This document shows, one piece after another, positions 1 through 6,443 of a DNA stretch of 8,564 bases. The translations under genes were made by a program, and so were the position numbers. This stretch comes from Gallionellaceae bacterium UBA6222 (lineage in GTDB: Bacteria > Pseudomonadota > Gammaproteobacteria > Burkholderiales > Gallionellaceae). The stretch is from contig DISA01000038.1 of assembly GCA_002421915.1 (NCBI GenBank), positions 1 to 8,564 on the forward strand. The letters are read 5' to 3'. Positions within the stretch are counted from its first letter, which is position 1. Each line of letters begins with the position of its first letter. Below the pieces are notes generated by a model. That model saw only the letters and a list, made by a program, of their open reading frames with translations, ran no database searches and was not told where the DNA came from.

Positions 1-22
1 GAAAGTAGGTCATCGTCAGACT
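1..22 (+). rRNA. rrf: 5S ribosomal RNA, 3' end only
   Basis: The first ~22 bases (GAAAGTAGGTCATCGTCAGA and the next two bases) match the conserved 3' end of betaproteobacterial 5S rRNA as I know it. They include the GAAAGTAGGTCATCG segment and the final strand that pairs with the 5' end of 5S in helix I. The rest of the gene lies to the left of the window. An intrinsic terminator follows about 12 bases later, as expected at the end of an rRNA operon. The exact mature 3' end (about 20-23) is estimated. The call rests on remembered consensus, since too little of the molecule is present to fold. Confidence 0.78.
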
Positions 23-33
23 CCTATAAAGTG

Positions 34-63
34 AAAAGCCCAACCTTGTGTTGGGCTTTTTGC
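34..63 (+). terminator. Rho-independent terminator of the rRNA operon
   Basis: AAAAGCCCAAC (34-44) pairs perfectly with GTTGGGCTTTT (50-60), an 11-bp stem around the 5-base loop CTTGT. The 3' strand ends in five T residues (57-61). It lies directly after the 5S tail, so it most likely ends the rRNA transcript. The A-tract and T-tract flanks make it potentially active in both directions, but no minus-strand gene points into it here. Confidence 0.92.
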
Positions 64-101
64 TTTATGGAATTTGTTTATGACCTGCTTGAACGAAGTG
101 A

Positions 102-126
102 CAACACGCCGCACAGCGGCTTGTTG
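102..126. repeat. Hairpin (inverted repeat) in the rrn-asmA spacer
   Basis: CAACACGCCGC (102-112) and GCGGCTTGTTG (116-126) form an 11-bp inverted repeat with one mismatch and a 3-base loop (ACA). It lies between the rRNA terminator and the asmA promoter and has no T-run, so it does not look like an intrinsic terminator. It could be an operator-like site upstream of asmA or simply a stable cruciform. No function can be assigned from sequence. Confidence 0.5.
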
Positions 127-137
127 CGGTGACGTTA

Positions 138-166
138 TGCAAGGATGGATACCTCTCGTTTATAAT
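138..166 (+). promoter_or_regulatory. Putative sigma-70 promoter of asmA
   Basis: A perfect -10 hexamer TATAAT lies at 161-166. The -35 region, about 17 bases upstream near 138-143, is poor (TGCAAG), so the promoter may be weak or activator-dependent. Transcription would begin near 172-174, giving a leader of about 20 bases before the ATG at 195. The box lies inside the longer in-frame reading from 129, which argues against that upstream start. Confidence 0.55.
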
Positions 167-194
167 CGGCGAAAGAATTGATACGGGTGCTGAC

Positions 195-2432
195 ATGAAT
201 AAATATCTGAAATACGCGTTGTGGGTACTTGGCGGTTTTGCTTTGCTCGTCAGCGGTGCATTGGCTTATGTCGTGCTGACGTTTGATCCCAATGCGTACA
301 AACCGGAAATCATGCAGGTGGTAAAAGAAAGCACGCAACGCACGCTCAAACTGGATGGGGACGTCAAACTCACTCTTTTCCCCCGGATTGGCGCACATCT
401 TGGTGCAATTTCTCTTTCCGAGTTTCAAAGTGAGCAGGAGTTCGCCTCAATCAAGAGTGCCGATATTTCTCTGGCGCTATGGCCTTTGTTAAATAAACAC
501 GTGGTAATCAATCAGGTTGCGTTGAGCGGGGTCAAGCTGCAAGTCATCAAGAACAAAAACGGCAAGCTCAATCTGGATGACCTGATGGGGCAGAAGCCGG
601 CGTCAGGAAGCCCAGCCGGGGCACCACAGCCGAAGACTCCCGTAAATTTTGAGGTGGCTTCAGTCAGGATCGATAACACGGAATTGATCTATCGTGACGA
701 GGGAACGGGGGGGCAATACCGGATTTCGGATATCAGCCTTGCGACGGGTCGTATCGCCAATACAGTTCCAAGCAGTATCAATGTTAGTGCGCGCATCCAG
801 CTCAGCGAGCCGAAGCTGGATATTGGTAGCCGGCTCAAAGGCATTCTGCTATTTGATCTGGAGCAGAACAGGTACCAGTTGCAGGGACTCGATCTGCAGC
901 TCAACGGAAGTGCAGTCGATATAACTTCGCTCGCACTGAAACTGAACGGTGATATCGACGCGCAGCTGGCCACGCGGGTATTTTCGGTTCAAAAACTTGC
1001 TGTCACCGCAAGCGGCAATAAGGGCACGGAGCCATTCGAGGCACGCATGGCGCTGCCTGAGGTGTCATTGCGGAAAGAGCAGATTTCCGGTGCAGGACTT
1101 ACTTTTAACGGCAAATGGAATGGCGAATTCGGAAAGCTTGATGCTGCCCTTTCACTTGCCTCATTGGAAAGTGATCTGCAGAAATTCAAATTGAACGGGC
1201 TGTCACTGAAAGTGGGGGTCAAGCAGCCGGCACAGGCTTATGACTTGAAGATTGAAACGACTGCGAACGGCAACCTTGAAACGGAGCAATATAACCTGCC
1301 GGATATGAGAATAGCGTTGAATGCCATTGGCGATCAGTTGCCTGGCAACAATGCCAAAGGCGAATTGAAGGGGGGTGTTCAGGCCGATCTGAAGCGCCAA
1401 AGTGTACAGGCAAATTTTGCGGGGAAACTGCTGCAGAGCCAGATCAAAGCCAAGGCAGCCGTGGATAATTTTAAAGCCCCCCGTATTCGCTATGACTTGG
1501 AAATCGATCAATTCGATGCCGACTCGTTTTTGCCTAAAGACCCGGTGACTGCCGGGCAAAAGCCCAAGCCGGCGGTAGCGGAACAGCAGTTTGATTTGTC
1601 TTTCCTGAAGTCTCTGAACCTGGAGGGGAGCCTCCGTTTGGGCGCGCTGAAGGCGGCCAATATCAAAGTTGGCAAATTAAGAATGGACATCAAAGCCAGG
1701 GATGGCGTTGCCAATATCGCGCCTTTTTCTGCCAATCTATATCGGGGGAGTATGGCCGGAAAGGTGGTGGTTGACGCGAATACCTCGACCTTTACGGTGG
1801 ATGAGCGTCTGACAGGTGTAGATATTGCACCTTTGCTGAAGGATGTGCTGGATAAGGAGATTGCTGAAGGCAAGGGGGACGTGGGTATTGCGTTAACCGC
1901 AAATGGGCTGACCGTCAGTGCAATCAAGCAATCCTTGCAGGGAAAGGTGTCAGTCAATTTGGCGGCGGGTGCGATCAAGGGTATCAATCTCTCCAAGCTG
2001 ATAGAAGGAATTCAGCGTTTGAACAAGGACAGCCGCCTTGAAACGATAGGCGTAAATCAGAACGAGAAAACCGCCTTCAGCGAATTCAAAGCCAATTTCA
2101 TCGTGAAGAACGGGGTGGCGCATAATGATGATCTTGTGGTGAAGTCCACCGTTTTGCGGCTAACAGGGAGCGGCGATATCGACATCGGACATGATCAGAT
2201 GAATTACAAAGCAAGGGCCATCTTTGCCAAGACAGAGCAGGGCGGAACAGCAACACTGCCAGTCAACGTGAGTGGCCCCTTCGATGCACTCAAGATCAAG
2301 GTGGACTATGGTGCGCTATTGGCAGATGTGGCGAAACAAAAGCTCGATGAGAAGAAAGAAGTGCTGAAGGAAAATGCCAAGACCAAGCTACAGGATGAGT
2401 TGAAAAAGGGACTCAAGGGGTTATTCAAATAA
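195..2432 (+). CDS. asmA: AsmA family inner-membrane-anchored envelope protein
   Basis: This encodes a large AsmA-type protein of 745 residues. Such proteins are anchored in the inner membrane and extend into the periplasm; the family is linked to outer-membrane assembly and to lipid transport between membranes. One N-terminal transmembrane helix (about residues 7-29, rich in L, V, A and G) is followed by the family-typical segment FDPNAYKPEI (30-39). A long beta-rich body follows, with many alternating hydrophobic strands. A Pro/Ala/Gly/Lys-rich linker sits near residues 132-149, and the C-terminus is a lysine-rich amphipathic tail. E. coli AsmA, at about 617 residues, is shorter. The frame is open from 129, but the ATG at 195 is preferred because the membrane helix follows it at once and a TATAAT box lies upstream of it. 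The Shine-Dalgarno site is weak (GGGTG at 185-189). Other AsmA-like relatives remain possible, so the symbol is approximate. Confidence 0.85.
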   Translation: MNKYLKYALWVLGGFALLVSGALAYVVLTFDPNAYKPEIMQVVKESTQRTLKLDGDVKLTLFPRIGAHLGAISLSEFQSEQEFASIKSADISLALWPLLNKHVVINQVALSGVKLQVIKNKNGKLNLDDLMGQKPASGSPAGAPQPKTPVNFEVASVRIDNTELIYRDEGTGGQYRISDISLATGRIANTVPSSINVSARIQLSEPKLDIGSRLKGILLFDLEQNRYQLQGLDLQLNGSAVDITSLALKLNGDIDAQLATRVFSVQKLAVTASGNKGTEPFEARMALPEVSLRKEQISGAGLTFNGKWNGEFGKLDAALSLASLESDLQKFKLNGLSLKVGVKQPAQAYDLKIETTANGNLETEQYNLPDMRIALNAIGDQLPGNNAKGELKGGVQADLKRQSVQANFAGKLLQSQIKAKAAVDNFKAPRIRYDLEIDQFDADSFLPKDPVTAGQKPKPAVAEQQFDLSFLKSLNLEGSLRLGALKAANIKVGKLRMDIKARDGVANIAPFSANLYRGSMAGKVVVDANTSTFTVDERLTGVDIAPLLKDVLDKEIAEGKGDVGIALTANGLTVSAIKQSLQGKVSVNLAAGAIKGINLSKLIEGIQRLNKDSRLETIGVNQNEKTAFSEFKANFIVKNGVAHNDDLVVKSTVLRLTGSGDIDIGHDQMNYKARAIFAKTEQGGTATLPVNVSGPFDALKIKVDYGALLADVAKQKLDEKKEVLKENAKTKLQDELKKGLKGLFK

Positions 2433-2434
2433 AA

Positions 2435-2533
2435 TTTTTTCACCACAGAGACACCGAGGCACAGAGGCCTGCATGAGAAAAAACGCCCGCACGAACGCGC
2501 AGATGTTTTTTCCTTGCGTGTCTTTGTAGTTAA
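2435..2533. repeat. Imperfect palindromic 'ACAGAG' intergenic repeat
   Basis: This element fills the asmA-mutY spacer. Its left arm has three 8-base units, ACAGAGAC, ACCGAGGC and ACAGAGGC (2445-2468). The outer arms ACCACAGAGACAC (2442-2454) and GTGTCTTTGTAGT (2518-2530) are inverted copies: as RNA they give 11 Watson-Crick pairs, one G-U pair and one mismatch. T-runs (2435-2440 and 2506-2511) lie outside the left arm and just inside the right arm. I recall similar CCACAGAGACACAGAGG elements as dispersed intergenic repeats in several bacterial genomes; I know of no established function. It ends only a few bases before the mutY start. Copy number cannot be judged from one window. Confidence 0.65.
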
Positions 2534-2536
2534 GCT

Positions 2537-3583
2537 GTGGATTCTTTCGCTTCGCGACTTGTTGCATGGCAGCGCACGCACGGCCGCCACGACCTGCCGT
2601 GGCAGGGGCGGGATGCCTATTGCGTCTGGCTGTCCGAGGTTATGCTGCAACAGACGCAGGTCGCCACTGTCATTCCGTATTACCTGCGCTTCATTGAATC
2701 ATTTCCCGACGTTACTGCGCTGGCCGCCGCCAGTGAGGAGCAGGTGCTCGCACACTGGAGCGGTCTTGGCTACTACGCCCGGGGGCGTAATCTGCATCGT
2801 GCCGCACGGATTATCGTCGCCCGGTATCAGGGCGAGTTTCCGCAAGAGATTGCAGATATTCAGGAATTGCCGGGAATAGGACGCTCTACTGCAGCTGCTG
2901 TCTGTTCTTTGGCTTACCACGAACGTCACGCCATTCTGGATGGCAACGTCAAGCGTGTACTGGCACGTTACTGCGGTATTGAAGGTTGGCCGGTAAACCG
3001 GGAAGTGGAAGAAAAACTTTGGCAGCAAGCTGAAGCCTTGATGCCGCAACAGGATGTTGCACTCTACACTCAGGCATTGATGGATTTAGGGACCGCAGTT
3101 TGCATCCGTAGCCGCCCGAAGTGTGCAGCTTGCCCGGTGCAGGCCGATTGTATCGCGCTGGAAACTAACCGCACCGCCGAGATCCCTGCCGCACGCCCCA
3201 GGAAGGTTATGCCAGAAAAGCACGCCACCTTTCTGTTGCTCATGCATGGCAATGACATCTTTTTGGAAAGGCGCCCAGGCAGCGGTATCTGGGGCGGGCT
3301 GTGGTGTCTTCCGCAATTCGATACTGAAATTGCAGCCAGGGAATGGTTCGTGCGAAATGGAATGGAAGCGACAGCGGGAGAAAGGCTGAAGACATTTGTT
3401 CACACCTTTACGCATTTCAAGTTGCACATCACACCGTTGAGGGTAGAGTTTGCACATAAACCCCGGCGAGCCGCGCAACCGGGTGGTGTTTGGCTGGATA
3501 TGACGGGAGCGTTGGGGGCCGCAATACCAACCCCGGTGAGGTCTATGCTGCTGGGGCTGATACGGGCACAGGCTGGCGTATGA
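2537..3583 (+). CDS. mutY: A/G-specific adenine DNA glycosylase MutY
   Basis: MutY removes adenine mispaired with 8-oxoguanine or guanine, preventing G:C to T:A mutations in base excision repair. The 348-residue protein is close to E. coli MutY (350). The catalytic segment WLSEVMLQQTQV (31-42) carries the proton-donor Glu34. The helix-hairpin-helix region includes LPGIGRSTAA (111-120), and ILDGNVKR holds the conserved Asp135. The [4Fe-4S] ligands are Cys189, 196, 199 and 205 (C-x6-C-x2-C-x5-C). The C-terminal NUDIX-like, 8-oxoG-sensing domain starts near residue 230 (RRPGSGIWGGLWCLPQF) and includes HTFTHFKLHI (289-298). The start is GTG: an in-frame TAA at 2531-2533 lies just two codons earlier, and residues 1-11 align with the E. 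coli N-terminus. No convincing ribosome binding site precedes it; the upstream bases belong to the palindromic repeat. It may be co-transcribed with asmA. Confidence 0.96.
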   Translation: MDSFASRLVAWQRTHGRHDLPWQGRDAYCVWLSEVMLQQTQVATVIPYYLRFIESFPDVTALAAASEEQVLAHWSGLGYYARGRNLHRAARIIVARYQGEFPQEIADIQELPGIGRSTAAAVCSLAYHERHAILDGNVKRVLARYCGIEGWPVNREVEEKLWQQAEALMPQQDVALYTQALMDLGTAVCIRSRPKCAACPVQADCIALETNRTAEIPAARPRKVMPEKHATFLLLMHGNDIFLERRPGSGIWGGLWCLPQFDTEIAAREWFVRNGMEATAGERLKTFVHTFTHFKLHITPLRVEFAHKPRRAAQPGGVWLDMTGALGAAIPTPVRSMLLGLIRAQAGV

Positions 3584-3601
3584 AACTCTCCATACATTCA
3601 G

Positions 3602-5023
3602 TCATCGACGCTTGCGCTGTGCGTCCAGGATTTCCCGATACTGCTTGAGCTCTGTTTCTATGGTGGAGAGCTGGTAGTAGTTATTTCCGGCCAGTTTTGC
3701 CAGCTCCAGTTGCTCGATCGCGCCACGCAAGTTGCCGTGCAAAATCTGGAAGTAAGCAAGTACGTGATGCGCTTCCTGATGGCGGCCCAGCGCCGTGTAG
3801 GCTCGCGCCTGCAGCTCGTAAAGCTTGGCATTATTGCCGTCACGCGCAACTTCCTTGTCCAGCAGGTCCAGGGCTTCGGCATAGTGATGCTGATTTAACA
3901 GTACACTGGCGTAGTCAAAGATAAGTGCACGGTGGTTGGGGTACCGTTTTATTGCCTCGCGATAAAAGTTGAGGGTACTCTGATCCTGCCCCTCGGCTTG
4001 CTTGATGATGCCGGCCAGCGTGGTGAGTGTGGCGTTCGGCGGTGCCACCCGGTAGAGTGTGGCGAATTCCTGTATGGCACGAGAATTCTGCTTGGCGCGC
4101 AACAGGGCGAGAACCAGCCCGTAGCGGTGGGCCAGCGGATTGCCGAATTTCTTGTCGCCAAGCGCTGACTGGAAAAAATCGATCGCCTCTTGCGGTGTTT
4201 TCTGTGCAGCCACCACACGCGTGCGCATGAGCTGGAAATCAAGGCTATCCGCTACCAGTTTGAATGGAATTTGCTGTACACGATTGCCCACATCAGCGAC
4301 CCGTTCGGTGGTGAGCGGGTGAGTGCGCAGGTAACTCGGGGCATTGCCCTCGACCAGTTGGGTGGCCTTTTGCAGACTGTCAAAGAAGCTGGGCATGGCA
4401 TGCGGGTCAAAGCCGGAGCGCTGCAAGATACCGATACCGATACGGTCGGCCTCTTTTTCATGCTCGCGCGTGAAATCGAGTTGGCGCTGTACCAAGCCGC
4501 CCTGTGCACCGATGATGCCAGCCTCTGCCGCTTGCGGGCTGTTGCGTGCGGCGAGGATGGCAATGGCAATCGTCGCCATTGCAGCCAGCGAGTCGTATTT
4601 CTGGCCGGATACTATCCGTGCCAGGTGGTGCTGGGTGACGTGCGAGATTTCATGGCTCAATACCGAGGCCAATTCGGATTCATTTTGGGCCAGCAGGATC
4701 AGTCCGGTATTGACGCCGATAAAACCACCAGGCAGGGCAAAGGCATTGATGGCGTTGTCATCCAGCACAAAGAACTCGAATGACTGCCCGGGTTCACTGC
4801 TATTGGCCACCAGTCGCTGCCCCAGCCGGTTTAGGTAACTGGCCAACTCCGGGTCGTCCAGGTAGCGGTCACTGGCACGGATCTGCAACATGCTTTGCTC
4901 GCCGATCTGGCGTTCCATCAGAGGCGATACCATGATTTGCGACTCGTCACCCAGATCGGGCAGGCCATCCGCCGCAAGATACAGGGGAAACAGGAGTAGG
5001 GTGAAAACAATAATCTTTTGCAT
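3602..5023 (-). CDS. bepA: Periplasmic M48 metalloprotease/chaperone with TPR repeats, BepA (YfgC) type
   Basis: BepA-type proteins act in the periplasm as zinc protease and chaperone, promoting assembly or degradation of LptD and other outer-membrane proteins at the BAM complex. From the ATG at 5023 the product has 473 residues, close to E. coli BepA (487). A signal peptide (MQKIIVFTLLLFPLYLAADG, residues 1-20) opens it and supports this start over the in-frame one at 5110. The M48 zinc site is HEISH (His124, Glu125, His128), with the third ligand Glu191 in HEKEADRIG. THPLTTERVAD, with His235, matches the segment holding the 'His switch' of E. coli BepA. INAFALPGG (92-100) is also typical of the family. 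TPR-like helical repeats fill about residues 275-465. The gene stands alone on the minus strand, convergent with mutY and divergent from the kinase gene. Confidence 0.92.
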   Translation of the reverse strand: MQKIIVFTLLLFPLYLAADGLPDLGDESQIMVSPLMERQIGEQSMLQIRASDRYLDDPELASYLNRLGQRLVANSSEPGQSFEFFVLDDNAINAFALPGGFIGVNTGLILLAQNESELASVLSHEISHVTQHHLARIVSGQKYDSLAAMATIAIAILAARNSPQAAEAGIIGAQGGLVQRQLDFTREHEKEADRIGIGILQRSGFDPHAMPSFFDSLQKATQLVEGNAPSYLRTHPLTTERVADVGNRVQQIPFKLVADSLDFQLMRTRVVAAQKTPQEAIDFFQSALGDKKFGNPLAHRYGLVLALLRAKQNSRAIQEFATLYRVAPPNATLTTLAGIIKQAEGQDQSTLNFYREAIKRYPNHRALIFDYASVLLNQHHYAEALDLLDKEVARDGNNAKLYELQARAYTALGRHQEAHHVLAYFQILHGNLRGAIEQLELAKLAGNNYYQLSTIETELKQYREILDAQRKRR

Positions 5024-5030
5024 GGGCGGT

Positions 5031-5039
5031 ATGATAGCA
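5031..5039 (-). promoter_or_regulatory. Putative extended -10 promoter of bepA
   Basis: Read on the minus strand, TGCTATCAT (5039 to 5031) is an extended -10 element: TGn followed by TATCAT, one mismatch from TATAAT. No good -35 box is visible 16-18 bases upstream, which extended -10 promoters tolerate. It ends only 7 bases before the bepA ATG, so the transcript would be nearly leaderless. No Shine-Dalgarno sequence is visible before that ATG, which fits. The evidence is sequence match only. Confidence 0.4.
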
Positions 5040-5084
5040 CTGTGCCGGAGAGGTTCCCCGTGCTGGACAGCTATGTGGCAAAAC

Positions 5085-5090
5085 GGGAGA
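5085..5090 (+). promoter_or_regulatory. Ribosome binding site deciding the kinase start
   Basis: GGGAGA ends 10 bases before the GTG at 5101. The later in-frame ATGs at 5110 and 5119 lie 19 and 28 bases away, too far for this site, so the GTG start is preferred. Confidence 0.5.
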
Positions 5091-5100
5091 ATGCGCATCC

Positions 5101-6411
5101 GTGAGCGCAATGGTCAGCATGGAATCAATCGGTAAATACCAGGTTATAAAAGAGATCGGACGCGGTGCGACCAGCACCGTGTTTCTTGCGCTCGACCCAT
5201 TCAGCCAGCAGCATGTTGCACTTAAACTGTTTAATGCCAGTGTGTTGCAGCATGGCGCGAGCAGCAAGGCATTCAGGAAGTTGTTGCTGACCGAGGCGTC
5301 GCTCGCCGGTAAATTGTCGCATCCACATATCGTGAAAATTTACGACGCGGTTATGGATGGTGATGTGAATTACATGGTGATGGAATATATCGAAGGTGAA
5401 ACACTGGAAAAATATGCCGAGGTTGACCATTTGCTGCCACTTGGGCGCATCGCGGAAATAATTTATAAATGCTGCAAGGCACTTGAGTATGCGCAATATC
5501 AGGGCGTAATTCACCGTGACATCAAGCCGGCGAACATCCTGCTACGCGGGGAGAGTGATATCAAGATATCCGACTTTGGTGCGGCTTTTCTGGAAAACCA
5601 GCAGACCACACAAGTGAGCGGGGTGGGGTCGCCGGCCTACATGTCACCGGAGCAGATCAAGGAACAAAACCTGACGCACCAGACCGATATCTATTCACTG
5701 GGTGTGACGATGTATCGCATGCTGACAGGAAGGCTGCCGTTCGAGGCAGCCAACAACTTCAGCATGATCTACCAGATCATGAATATCGAACCACCACCGC
5801 CGAGCAATTACCGCCCCGAGATACCGCCTGCACTGGATGCCATTGTGCAACGTGCAATGTGTAAAGAGGCTGCACAGCGCTACCCGAGTTGGGATGCAAT
5901 GGCGCGTGATCTGGTTGCGTTCATCAGCACTGACATGCCGCAACAGGAACAGATACTGGATACCGAAAAATTTAATACTGTTCGCGCCCTGCCGTTCTTC
6001 TCCGATTTCAGCGATGTTGAGCTGTGGGAGGTGTTGCGCATCAGCGAATGGCGCAAGGTGCACAAAGACGAGCAAATATTGCATGAGGGTGAAGGTGGAC
6101 AAACTTTCTTCATCATCGCTACCGGCTCGGTGCGCGTGGTGAAGCAGGGGCGATTATTGAGCCTGCTGCACAAGGGTGATTGTTTCGGTGAAATGGCGCA
6201 CCTCACCGGGAAAGATGCCAGGCGAACAACCGATGTGTTCGCCAAGACGGACGTAAAACTGATCGAGATTGATCCAGAGGTGTTGGCGCGTGCATCAGCC
6301 AATTGCCGTTACCAGTTTGGTGAGGCATTCCTGCATTTGCTGGTCAAGCGACTGGCCGTGGCCAATACCTGCATATCCAGATTGCTGAGCGACCATCAGG
6401 AAGAGTTGTAG
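5101..6411 (+). CDS. Soluble Hanks-type Ser/Thr protein kinase with C-terminal cyclic-nucleotide-binding domain
   Basis: This is a cytoplasmic protein kinase of 436 residues with no transmembrane segment. The kinase domain (about 13-275) looks fully active: glycine-rich loop IGRGATSTV (19-27), ATP-anchoring Lys42 in VALK, likely helix-C Glu65, catalytic loop HRDIKPAN (138-145, Asp140), DFG (158-160), GSPAYMSPEQ (176-185), Asp196 in DIYSLG and Arg260. After a short linker, about residues 292-420 form a CAP-type cyclic-nucleotide-binding domain. Its phosphate-binding cassette includes FGEMA (362-366, Glu364) and ARRTTDV with Arg374/375, the residues that normally hold the cyclic phosphate. The simplest reading is a kinase controlled by a cyclic nucleotide or other small ligand through a C-terminal sensor. 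Eukaryotic PKG has the reverse order. Ligand and substrates are unknown. It is followed 32 bases later by the rhodanese gene and is probably co-transcribed with it and tusA. The GTG start rests on GGGAGA upstream; ATG at 5110 or 5119 is possible. Confidence 0.93.
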   Translation: MSAMVSMESIGKYQVIKEIGRGATSTVFLALDPFSQQHVALKLFNASVLQHGASSKAFRKLLLTEASLAGKLSHPHIVKIYDAVMDGDVNYMVMEYIEGETLEKYAEVDHLLPLGRIAEIIYKCCKALEYAQYQGVIHRDIKPANILLRGESDIKISDFGAAFLENQQTTQVSGVGSPAYMSPEQIKEQNLTHQTDIYSLGVTMYRMLTGRLPFEAANNFSMIYQIMNIEPPPPSNYRPEIPPALDAIVQRAMCKEAAQRYPSWDAMARDLVAFISTDMPQQEQILDTEKFNTVRALPFFSDFSDVELWEVLRISEWRKVHKDEQILHEGEGGQTFFIIATGSVRVVKQGRLLSLLHKGDCFGEMAHLTGKDARRTTDVFAKTDVKLIEIDPEVLARASANCRYQFGEAFLHLLVKRLAVANTCISRLLSDHQEEL

Positions 6412-6431
6412 TTGTGTATTGAGTGAGAAGC

Positions 6432-6437
6432 GGAGAG
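6432..6437 (+). promoter_or_regulatory. Ribosome binding site of the rhodanese gene
   Basis: GGAGAG is followed by a 6-base spacer and GTG at 6444. This favours 6444 over the in-frame GTG at 6423, which has no comparable site. Confidence 0.7.
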
Positions 6438-6443
6438 AAAGCA

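Noticed and set aside
129..194. 22-codon N-terminal extension of the asmA frame
   Set aside because: It contains the TATAAT box at 161-166, has no family-like residues, and the membrane helix begins directly after the ATG at 195.
1508..1996. 162-codon open frame on the minus strand within asmA
   Set aside because: Antisense shadow; low-complexity Ser/Pro/Leu composition and no ribosome binding site or family signature.
4427..4444. Three tandem GATACC-like hexamers
   Set aside because: They encode the Gly-Ile repeat in RIGIGIL of BepA, in a conserved protein segment; coding constraint explains them.
4190..4783. 197-codon open frame on the plus strand
   Set aside because: It lies antisense to the conserved zinc-protease domain of bepA and shows no recognisable protein features; it is a shadow of codon bias.
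5024..5110. 29-codon N-terminal extension of bepA
   Set aside because: The extension would place the signal peptide internally and overlaps the kinase start; MQKIIVFTLLLFPLYLAADG from 5023 is a normal export signal.
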